A program made the translations under genes and the position numbers. A stretch of 32,056 nt of DNA from Candidatus Poribacteria bacterium (GTDB lineage Bacteria; Poribacteria; WGA-4E; WGA-3G), in the NCBI GenBank assembly GCA_022823085.1, contig JAJDXV010000086.1:1-32056 (forward strand), read 5' to 3'. Each line of letters opens with the position of its first letter. The first letter of the stretch is position 1. The notes under the pieces were generated by a model. The model was not told the DNA's origin. It ran no database searches and was given only the letters and a program-made list of their open reading frames with translations. Shown one piece after another: positions 25,843 through 32,056 of this stretch.

Positions 25843-27360
25843 ATGAAACAGATACGTTATTTGCTGATCCTGTTCCTCGTTACCTTGCACGGAATCGCAT
25901 CAGCACAAGACCTCGCCGACCGAGTGGTAGAACATACTTTTCCGAACAGTCTAAAATTGTTGATGATTGCGCGCGACACATCTCCGACTGTCGCTCCATA
26001 TCTCCTCTTTAAAGCCGGTTCAGTAGACGAAGCAGACGATACGCGCGGTATCGCTCACATGTTAGAACACATGTTGTTTAAAGGCACCGAAACCATTGGC
26101 ACAAAAGACTACAAAAAAGAAGAGGTTATCCTTGCGGAAATTGATCGGATAGGCGATGCACTTGACATGGAGCGTGCGAAAGGTTCGAGAGCCGATGCTG
26201 ATAGAATAACTGAATTGGAAAAGGCACTCAAGGCGCAACAAGAACTCGCGAAAGAGTGGATTGTTACCGGAGAGTATACCGAAATCTATACGCAGCATGG
26301 CAGTACCGGTTTTAACGCGGGTACCTCTGTTGACTACACGATCTATACAGTGGAATTGCCGTCGAATAAATTAGAGTTGTGGGCGATGCTTGAGTCGGAT
26401 CGGCTTAAGAATGCTGTTCTGCGCGAATTTTATGTAGAACGCGACGCAGTGAAAGAGGAACGCAGAATGCGGGTTGACACACAACCGGGTGGTAAACTCT
26501 ATGAGCAGTTTATCGCAGCAGCTTTTACAACACACCCCTACGGTATGCCGATTATCGGTTGGCCCTCGGATATCGCGATGCTTAATCGTCGTAAAGCGGA
26601 AGAATTTTTCAAGGTCCATTATGCACCGAATAACTCCGTCATGGTGATTGTCGGTAATATTGACATCGAAGGGACGATTGCGCTGGTAGAGAAATACTTT
26701 GGCGATATACCGTCGCAACCGCTTCCGAGTGAAGTGACGACTGTCGAACCTCAGCAGGAAGGCGAACGTCGGATTGAAGTCGAATTTGATGCCGAACCGC
26801 AATTGATGATCGGCTATCACAAACCGACGATCCCACATTTTGATGATTACGTCCTCGATATGATTAGCGCGATCCTCTCTGACGGGCGCACCTCTCGGTT
26901 TTACAAGAACATCGTTGAAGAAGGGATAGCTGTCTCTGCTAATTCAGTGAACGGGTATCCAGGCGCGCGCTATAACAACCTATTTTTTATTAGCGGTACA
27001 CCGCGCTCACCACACACAACGGTTGACGTTGAGGAAGCGATCTACGCTGAACTGGAAAAACTCAAGACCGAACCTGTAGCAGAAAAGGAATTTAAACGCA
27101 TCCTTAAGCAGGTTGATGCCAGTTTCATCCGCAACCTGAGTTCAAACGCTGGCATGGCACAGCAGCTGGCTTTCTATGAAGGGATCGCTGGTGATTGGCG
27201 TTATGTACTTGGCTGGCGCGAGAACATGTATAAAATTACGCCAGAGGACATCATGAAAGTCGCGAAAACCTATTTCACAAAAAGCAACCGCACCGTCGGT
27301 ACACTTGTTAAGAAAGAGGATACGACCTCCGCCGGTGATGAAGCGGAGGATTATGAATAA
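25843..27360 (+). CDS. M16 zinc metallopeptidase, catalytic subunit (exported)
   Basis: This 505-residue protein has a signal peptide (MKQIRYLLILFLVTLHGIASA, residues 1-21). The M16A/B catalytic domain carries the inverted zinc motif HMLEH (His72, Glu75, His76) in GIAHMLEHMLFKGT, and the distal zinc Glu in VERDAVKEERRM (~205). Between them is an extra ~50-residue charged helical insertion (about 90-145). The second, non-catalytic half contains the substrate-binding R/Y-like segment. It degrades peptides outside the cytoplasm, working with an inactive partner. Its TAA stop overlaps the ATG of the next gene (TAATG), so the two subunits are translationally coupled. Confidence 0.92.
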   Translation: MKQIRYLLILFLVTLHGIASAQDLADRVVEHTFPNSLKLLMIARDTSPTVAPYLLFKAGSVDEADDTRGIAHMLEHMLFKGTETIGTKDYKKEEVILAEIDRIGDALDMERAKGSRADADRITELEKALKAQQELAKEWIVTGEYTEIYTQHGSTGFNAGTSVDYTIYTVELPSNKLELWAMLESDRLKNAVLREFYVERDAVKEERRMRVDTQPGGKLYEQFIAAAFTTHPYGMPIIGWPSDIAMLNRRKAEEFFKVHYAPNNSVMVIVGNIDIEGTIALVEKYFGDIPSQPLPSEVTTVEPQQEGERRIEVEFDAEPQLMIGYHKPTIPHFDDYVLDMISAILSDGRTSRFYKNIVEEGIAVSANSVNGYPGARYNNLFFISGTPRSPHTTVDVEEAIYAELEKLKTEPVAEKEFKRILKQVDASFIRNLSSNAGMAQQLAFYEGIAGDWRYVLGWRENMYKITPEDIMKVAKTYFTKSNRTVGTLVKKEDTTSAGDEAEDYE

Positions 27361-29507
27361 TGAACAGACGAATTTCTACTGGACTCGCCATCACGACCTT
27401 GATTGTTTGCCTCATGGTGTGGGGCATTCCATCTACATTCTCGAAACCGCACGAAGAACTCACCTTTGAACCGATTACGTTTAAACCGCCGGTTCCAGAG
27501 AAACGGGTCCTCTCAAACGGGCTGACACTCTATCTGCTTGAGGATCATGAACTGCCGCTTTTCAACATCAACGGCTTGATTAAAACGGGTGACATCTATG
27601 ATCCTGCGGATAAAGTCGGGTTGGCAGCAATTTTTTCGAGTGTTATGCGGACCGGTGGCACGGTGTCGCGTGAACCGGACGCACTAAATGAGGAATTGGA
27701 ATCCATGGCGGCTGCCGTTGAAGTCGGTATGTCTGCCGAATACGGAACGATTAACCTCTCAACGCTCGCGGAAGACATCGAAAAAGGATTGGAAATTTTT
27801 GCCGATGTACTCAAGAACCCAGCCTTTCGCGAGGACAAATTGGAACTCCGCAAGCAACAAGCCGTCGAAGGAATCCGCCGACGGAACGATAACCCGATTC
27901 AACTCGCATGGCGTAATTTCTCAGCACTGCTATACGGAACAGACCATCCCTTCGGGTGGTATTCTGAGATTGAGGGGATCGAAAGCATTACCGTTGATGA
28001 TCTTAAAGCGTTTCATGCGAAATATTATCATCCGAACAATATAATGCTCGCGATTACGGGCGATTTCAATACCGAAACCCTGATCCCACAGCTTGAAAAA
28101 GTATTTGAAGGTTGGGTATCTACGGAAATTACGTTCCCAGACGTACCGACCGTCGATCCGACACCGAAACCGTCTGTTAATTACATCTTCAAGGATCTCA
28201 ATCAGACGACGATGTTAATCGGGCATTTCGGTATCAAACGTACGCCCGATTTCCCAGACTATTTCGCGCTTCGCGTGATGAACGATATTCTCGGAGAGGG
28301 TGGTTTTACCTCGCGTCTCATGCGGGAAGTCCGTGAGAAACACGGTCTCGCCTACATGGTAGGCAGTATCATGCCAACAAGTTACTACACGAATCCGGGG
28401 GAATGGTTCGCTTATTCGCAAACCCGTACGGACAAAACAGCAGAAGCGATTTCGCTCATTATTGATGTCGTCAAGGGACTCCGAGATGCCCCCGTGCCGG
28501 AGGCAGAGCTCCAGCGGACTAAAGATTCGCTCATCAATTCGTTTGTCTTCGGTTTTGAGAGCAGCGCGCAAATCGCATTCCAACAGATGATGCTCGCTTA
28601 TCGTGGTTTTGCCCCCGATTTTCTCGAAACGTTTACCGATAATATTGCCGAAGTCACAGCGGAAGATGTGCAGGCAGTCGCGCAAAAGTATCTTCACCCG
28701 GACGCACTCACGATTGTCACCGTCGGGAATAAAGATAATTTTGACCGACCGCTTGATGAGTTCGGCGAGGTTAACGAGATTGAGATAGCGCAACCGGCAC
28801 CACCGCCTACGGAACCGATGCCTGAAGCGAGTGAAGCAGACATGGCGAAAGCCAAAGAAATCCTCGCTGCAGCGGTTGAGGCACACGGTGGACTTGAGAA
28901 GCTGCAAGCCGTGAAGAATATGGTCGTTGAGGCACGAGCGTCAGCGAATTCACCGCAAGGACCTATGCAGGTAGAGGGTAAATCATATTACGTTTTCCCA
29001 GATAAATTCAGGCAGGATTTGAAGATGGCACAAGGTGAAATGGCTACGGTCTTTGACGGTGCCTCTGGATTTGTGATAACGCCGATCGGCGTTCAACCGA
29101 TACCGCCGCAGATGGCCGCGACCTTCAAAGATGCGGTTTTCCGAGAAACTTTATGGCTATTGCCGAATTTGTCCCAAAACGACATCCCAATCCAGTACGC
29201 TGGCACCGAAGATGTCGCCGGTAAACCTGCCTCAATTTTGTTGGTACCGCAACCATCTGGCGAGATGCTGAAACTCTTTGTGAGTGAGGACACGCATTAT
29301 GTCGTGAAGCTATCTTATCGCGAAACCGCCCAAGGTGTCGCTGTTATCCGAGAGACACTTATGGAGGATTATCGCGATGTTGATGGCGTTAAAGTCCCGC
29401 ATCATGTTGTGCAGAATGTGGAAGGTCAGCTCTTTAGTGAGAGCAGGATAACGAGCGTCACACTGAACGCTGAACTCGATGACACACTGTTTCAGGAGCC
29501 AGAGTGA
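27360..29507 (+). CDS. M16 peptidase-like partner subunit with degenerate zinc site and C-terminal LolA-like domain
   Basis: This 715-residue protein has an N-terminal signal/anchor (about 8-28), followed by two M16 domains (about 45-480). The zinc motif is lost: where HxxEH is expected it reads GLAAIFSSVMRTGG. The Arg/Tyr pair that seats substrate C-termini is kept (FTSRLMREVREKHGLAYMV). This is the classic inactive partner of a heterodimeric M16 peptidase. After a Pro-rich linker (QPAPPPTEPMPEA) the last ~230 residues form a beta-rich domain (AHGGLEKLQAVKNMVVEARA, YYVFPDKFRQDLKM, MEDYRDVDGVKVPHHV) like LolA/outer-membrane lipoprotein-sorting folds; the fusion is unusual for a small partner subunit. 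It overlaps both neighbours by 1 and 4 nt. Confidence 0.88.
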   Translation: MNRRISTGLAITTLIVCLMVWGIPSTFSKPHEELTFEPITFKPPVPEKRVLSNGLTLYLLEDHELPLFNINGLIKTGDIYDPADKVGLAAIFSSVMRTGGTVSREPDALNEELESMAAAVEVGMSAEYGTINLSTLAEDIEKGLEIFADVLKNPAFREDKLELRKQQAVEGIRRRNDNPIQLAWRNFSALLYGTDHPFGWYSEIEGIESITVDDLKAFHAKYYHPNNIMLAITGDFNTETLIPQLEKVFEGWVSTEITFPDVPTVDPTPKPSVNYIFKDLNQTTMLIGHFGIKRTPDFPDYFALRVMNDILGEGGFTSRLMREVREKHGLAYMVGSIMPTSYYTNPGEWFAYSQTRTDKTAEAISLIIDVVKGLRDAPVPEAELQRTKDSLINSFVFGFESSAQIAFQQMMLAYRGFAPDFLETFTDNIAEVTAEDVQAVAQKYLHPDALTIVTVGNKDNFDRPLDEFGEVNEIEIAQPAPPPTEPMPEASEADMAKAKEILAAAVEAHGGLEKLQAVKNMVVEARASANSPQGPMQVEGKSYYVFPDKFRQDLKMAQGEMATVFDGASGFVITPIGVQPIPPQMAATFKDAVFRETLWLLPNLSQNDIPIQYAGTEDVAGKPASILLVPQPSGEMLKLFVSEDTHYVVKLSYRETAQGVAVIRETLMEDYRDVDGVKVPHHVVQNVEGQLFSESRITSVTLNAELDDTLFQEPE

Positions 29508-30283
29508 AAACATTAGATTTACGTGTCCGCTACTTTCAGGATAGTACGCCGGCAGATGTACCGTGTCGTGAAACGGCGTTCATCCGACGTGAGTTTAAGA
29601 TGCCGTTGCCGGTTGAAGAGGCGGCGTTGGTTCTCGTCGATTTGTGGAACGTGCATTTCATCGAGAGCTGGATAGAACGCGCGGCACGGATAACGACTGA
29701 GTGTGTCGTGCCTGTGATAGGTGCCGCGCGGGAGGCAGGGATGACAATTGTGCACGCGCCTTCGCCACCGGTGGCAGCACAGTATCCGCAACTCAAACGG
29801 CACAAACCGCCTGAACCTTCTACGCCCTCGGCGTGGCCGCCCTCCGATTTCCGAAGTCGTGAGGGTGACTACGCCGTTTACCGGGGTCCTCGCAGTCAAC
29901 CACCAGGCATCGGTATCCATTGGGACAAACTCGCGTCGCAACTCGCGGTCTCTCCTGCGATTGATGTACAAGAGAATGACTTTGTTATCGCTACGGGTCA
30001 GCAGTTGCATGAACTGCTTGAAGAACGGCGTATCCTCCATCTAATCTTTGCCGGTTTCGCAACGAATTGGTGTGTATTGGGTCGGGATTACGGGATCCGA
30101 TCTATGGCGCGGTACGGTTACAACATCGTGCTACTCCGCGATGCCACAACAGGTGTCGAGTTCCCGGATACTTACGATAACCTCTTCACAACGGAGATCG
30201 CTATTCGGGAAGTAGAGCAGCAGTATGGTTTCAGCGCGTCAAACGCCGATTTCTTTGCGGCGGTTGAAAAACTTCCAGCATAA
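29504..30283 (+). CDS. Isochorismatase-like cysteine hydrolase
   Basis: This 259-residue protein belongs to the isochorismatase/nicotinamidase superfamily. The first catalytic residue is the Asp in ALVLVDLWNVHF, and the nucleophile Cys lies in FAGFATNWCVLGRDYG after a cis-peptide-like Ala-Thr. The expected central Lys is not obvious: the usual 'K..fs.F..T.L' region reads ENDFVIATGQQLHELL, so activity or substrate may differ. A Pro-rich insertion (RHKPPEPSTPSAWPPSDF) precedes it. The GTG start at 29504 overlaps the previous stop (GTGA) with CAGGAG upstream, so it is coupled to the M16 pair. A role in clearing peptidase products is possible but unsupported. Confidence 0.85.
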   Translation: MKTLDLRVRYFQDSTPADVPCRETAFIRREFKMPLPVEEAALVLVDLWNVHFIESWIERAARITTECVVPVIGAAREAGMTIVHAPSPPVAAQYPQLKRHKPPEPSTPSAWPPSDFRSREGDYAVYRGPRSQPPGIGIHWDKLASQLAVSPAIDVQENDFVIATGQQLHELLEERRILHLIFAGFATNWCVLGRDYGIRSMARYGYNIVLLRDATTGVEFPDTYDNLFTTEIAIREVEQQYGFSASNADFFAAVEKLPA

Positions 30284-30292
30284 GATGTGTTT

Positions 30293-30327
30293 CGAGGATA
30301 GATTGCTTCAAACCTCGGTTTATTTTT
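30293..30327 (+). terminator. Weak terminator after the isochorismatase-like gene
   Basis: CGAGG (30293-30297) and CCTCG (30313-30317) can pair over a 15-nt loop and are followed by GTTTATTTTT. The stem is short, and the T-rich part runs directly into the toxin start codon. Confidence 0.4.
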
Positions 30328-30684
30328 ATGAGCAGAGATCCCGTCCTTAGTGTTGTCTTTTTTCGTACCGATGTGGGCCGGATGCCTGTACAGCAATGGC
30401 TTAAAAGTCTTGATGACGCGGATAGAAAGGCTATTGGAGAAGATATAAGACTTGTGCAATTTGGTTGGCCCTTAGGTATGCCTCTTGTCAGGAAGATGGA
30501 AACATATCTATGGGAAATCCGCAGTCGTCTCAAAGGAAGGCGTATCGCGCGGGTGCTTTTTTCTGTGGAAGATAACAAGATGGTACTTCTGCATGGTTTC
30601 ATCAAGAAATCTCAAAAGATACCTCGGACGGATTTGAATTTGGCACGTGAGCGAAGAAATTTATGGCAAAGTAGGAGAGTTTAG
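30328..30684 (+). CDS. HigB-like toxin (RelE superfamily, phage Gp49-like)
   Basis: This 118-residue protein matches the Gp49-like/HigB family of ribosome-dependent mRNA interferases. It reads VFFRTDVGRMPVQQWLKSL, then RKAIGEDIRLVQFGWPLGMPLVRKM, LWEIRSRLKGRRIARVLFSV and VLLHGFIKKSQKIPRTDLNLARERR, all hallmark phrases. Basic residues in the IRSRL and HGFIKK segments are those expected near the active site. No ribosome site is evident before the ATG at 30328. It lies upstream of its antitoxin, the order typical of hig loci. Confidence 0.9.
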   Translation: MSRDPVLSVVFFRTDVGRMPVQQWLKSLDDADRKAIGEDIRLVQFGWPLGMPLVRKMETYLWEIRSRLKGRRIARVLFSVEDNKMVLLHGFIKKSQKIPRTDLNLARERRNLWQSRRV

Positions 30685-30685
30685 T

Positions 30686-31033
30686 ATGAATAAATATGAA
30701 GGGGACAATTTTGAGGATTTTCTCGCAGCGGAAGGTATCCTTGAAGATGTAACAGAACGCGCCCTCAAACGGTTGTTGGCATTGGAAATTGAGGATATGG
30801 TGCACGCAGCGAATGTGAGGAGAGCAAGTGCTGCCGAGACCATGGGTACAGCTTTGGCACAATTGAATCACTATTTGTTTGACGTGGACAACGTTGTTAT
30901 TACCTCAGAACTGTTGAATGATTTTGCTGTTGAGGCAATGGAGTTGAAGACCGAACCTGTCCATTTAAATAATCTTTTGTTTGATTTGGAAGAATTGTTA
31001 GATCGCTACTTTTCCGAAAAAGTAGCTGCCTGA
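30686..31033 (+). CDS. HigA-like antitoxin with helix-turn-helix
   Basis: This 115-residue protein starts 1 nt after the toxin stop with AGGAGAG upstream at 30673. The centre (LKRLLALEIEDMVHAANVRR, ASAAETMGTALAQLNHYL, DVDNVVITSELLNDFA) has the shape of the XRE-type HTH in HigB-partner antitoxins, where one sees 'aLAerMgTSraqLnRlLdpdn.svtL.tL'. It would bind its own promoter and neutralise the toxin. A start at 30647 within the toxin gene is possible but would add 13 residues and lacks a ribosome site. The C-terminal third (EPVHLNNLLFDLEELLDRYF) is an extra acidic helical tail. Confidence 0.78.
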   Translation: MNKYEGDNFEDFLAAEGILEDVTERALKRLLALEIEDMVHAANVRRASAAETMGTALAQLNHYLFDVDNVVITSELLNDFAVEAMELKTEPVHLNNLLFDLEELLDRYFSEKVAA

Positions 31034-31046
31034 AAAAGGTATCAAG

Positions 31047-31376
31047 ATGACCACAGAAACAAAATTTTTTATTCCCAAAGCGAAAGACGATGCCCAAGCA
31101 GAGGAAGTCTGGGAATCTGTTAAGAAATTTGCGGAAGAGACACTGGACTGGGATGTTTCAGATAGACGTATTTTCAGTATTACCTATCAAAAACGCGGCG
31201 AAGACTATTATGTAGAAGTAGGGAAACCAGATCCGCGTAACAAAGAACTTGTGGTTGCAATATTTGAGTCGATGACCTATCTTATATGTACGCCGAACCG
31301 TGGTGTACTGCGAGGTATGCCGCTCTTGATAGCGGAATCAGAATTGACAGATATTACGGATTTCCCACCGGGTTAG
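31047..31376 (+). CDS. Small protein of unknown function
   Basis: This 109-residue protein is not recognised. It is acidic, with an alpha-helical start (KAKDDAQAEEVWESVKKFAEETLDW) and alternating beta segments (RRIFSITYQKRGEDYYVEVG, ELVVAIFESMTYLICTP). It lacks cysteines suited to metal binding and has no signal peptide. It begins 13 nt after the antitoxin stop with AAAAAGG upstream and is likely part of the same transcript. The region just after its stop stays coding-like in another frame (see 31372-31479). Confidence 0.55.
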   Translation: MTTETKFFIPKAKDDAQAEEVWESVKKFAEETLDWDVSDRRIFSITYQKRGEDYYVEVGKPDPRNKELVVAIFESMTYLICTPNRGVLRGMPLLIAESELTDITDFPPG

Positions 31377-31479
31377 AAAATTTGATTTGGTTGAAGAAGG
31401 CGTGCCGGAACTACTTGCGATTAAGGTGTTGCTTGAATTGCATTATGAAGACCATATTTTGTTTATGGGTAAAAACTAA
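31372..31479 (+). pseudogene. Frame-shifted coding-like remnant
   Basis: In the +1 frame relative to the preceding gene, positions 31372-31479 read VRKFDLVEEGVPELLAIKVL and on to LELHYEDHILFMGKN before a TAA. The composition is that of a real C-terminus, yet no start codon or ribosome site precedes it. It may be the tail of the preceding gene after a frameshift or the end of a lost gene. Confidence 0.4.
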
Positions 31480-31502
31480 ACAATGAAGGATATAAGAAGA
31501 TC

Positions 31503-31519
31503 AACTTAATTCTTAAGTT
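31503..31519. other. AT-rich perfect hairpin in the gap 31480-31585
   Basis: AACTTAA-TTC-TTAAGTT pairs perfectly over 7 bp and is followed by TTTTAAAA. It may act as a weak terminator of the toxin-antitoxin transcript. A loose TTGTCC...TATGAT promoter (31527-31557, 19-nt spacer) follows. Confidence 0.35.
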
Positions 31520-31585
31520 TTTAAAATTGTCCCAACTTTAGTACCTTCTGGTATGATCGGAATTTTTTAAATAGGAGAGTATATT

Positions 31586-31876
31586 ATGAAAATGCCTCAA
31601 TGGGTTTTTGATAACCTGAAAAATAAACTTAAAAAACTACTGATTACGCCCATCTCACCCATAACTTGTAATGATCCGGAGGAGTGGGCTTGCCAGACTG
31701 ATAACGGGGACTTTCGTGTACAATTTAGTGTAAGTATTGATGAAAACATGGACACATTTTACGTAAAGATATACGATTATACAAAGAACACTCGGATTAC
31801 AGATTTTGAAACGGATAATCCCGAATTGGTTTTTCAAGAAGCTGAGAAATTCAGATCCAAATACATAAAGACGTAG
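31586..31876 (+). CDS. Small protein of unknown function
   Basis: This 96-residue protein is not recognised. It has a basic N-terminal helix (MPQWVFDNLKNKLKKLL), then a beta-rich part (DFRVQFSVSIDENMDTFYVKIYDYTKN) and a closing helix (PELVFQEAEKFRSKYIK), an alpha-beta-alpha pattern of small regulatory or immunity-type proteins. A good AGGAGAG stands 9 nt before the ATG. Lower G+C than the neighbouring chromosome suggests it belongs to the accessory zone. Confidence 0.55.
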   Translation: MKMPQWVFDNLKNKLKKLLITPISPITCNDPEEWACQTDNGDFRVQFSVSIDENMDTFYVKIYDYTKNTRITDFETDNPELVFQEAEKFRSKYIKT

Positions 31877-31885
31877 GAGACCACT

Positions 31886-31948
31886 ATGAAAAATATGTAC
31901 ATGTTCCTCTTACTTATTAGACTCTATAATGATTTAATTTCGTGTTGA
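31886..31948 (+). CDS. Possible 20-residue hydrophobic micro-ORF
   Basis: ATG at 31886 follows TAGGAGA by 6 nt and reads MKNMYMFLLLIRLYNDLISC before TGA. It begins 9 nt after the preceding gene. The hydrophobic stretch is short; it may be the decayed start of a longer gene or chance. The remaining 108 bp to the window end hold no gene I can see. Confidence 0.25.
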   Translation: MKNMYMFLLLIRLYNDLISC

Positions 31949-32056
31949 TTTTTTCGCGTTTATTAGAACATTTTGGCTTAAAATGCGGAAAAATGCCTCT
32001 ACGAGAGTGGTTAAAAGACTATAATGTAAATTAATAAAATACTGAAAGTTAATTTT

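Noticed and set aside
28215..28907. 230-codon minus-strand ORF inside the M16 partner gene
   Set aside because: It is an antisense shadow; the plus strand encodes a recognised M16 fold.
1..32056. Genome-wide recoding of TGA
   Set aside because: Several genes (for example res, ending at 16217, and the M16 partner at 29507) end naturally in TGA, so the standard code holds.

Overview
The window looks like a chromosomal segment of an uncultured Gram-negative-type bacterium. The mixture of genes would suit a Candidatus Poribacteria-like sponge symbiont: a secreted FG-GAP/ASPIC-UnbV protein, a secreted carbohydrate-binding-like protein, FAH-family, PHP-family and isochorismatase-like enzymes, M16 peptidase pairs, a partly decayed defence locus and many short repeats. 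That assignment is inference from gene flavour and codon use, not proof. The standard genetic code is in use, since several genes end in ordinary TGA stops.

Layout. Positions 1-140 (minus strand) hold the left end of a mobile element that continues off the window. It matches the guide-RNA-like left end of the complete element at 8863-10112. Positions 154-6253 are all minus strand: an FAH-family hydrolase, APS kinase (cysC), a CRTAC1/ASPIC-UnbV secreted protein, a secreted beta-sandwich-like protein, a small zinc-ribbon protein, and a rhodanese-MoeB/ThiF fusion. In the last, the catalytic cysteine codon is replaced by an in-frame TGA followed by a SECIS-like hairpin. A 155-bp MITE with perfect 13-bp inverted repeats and a 5-bp target duplication sits beside the zinc-ribbon gene.

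Positions 6254-16217 (plus strand) are an accessory island. A type III restriction-modification locus is split: a C-terminally truncated mod at one end and an apparently intact res at the other. Between them lie a repeat-rich non-coding stretch, an IS605-like element carrying an HNH-less IscB relative (IsrB-like) with a probable omegaRNA, a large helical protein interrupted by one in-frame TGA, a 55-bp tandem duplication, and a small protein with a GEKR-repeat linker.

Positions 16376-30283 return to ordinary chromosome: PHP hydrolase, glycosyltransferase 9 and HAD hydrolase; divergent lexA with a possible operator; redoxin, class A penicillin-binding protein and uvrB; a rubredoxin-like protein with a strong terminator; an active/inactive M16 peptidase pair and a translationally coupled isochorismatase-like hydrolase. 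The right end (30328-32056) is a small accessory zone: a HigB-like toxin followed by its HTH antitoxin, then small unrecognised genes and a frame-shifted remnant.

The two most interesting points are the candidate selenocysteine at the active site of the MoeB/ThiF-like enzyme and the pair of homologous omegaRNA-like left ends, one with its IsrB-like gene and one abutting the 3' end of the FAH gene.
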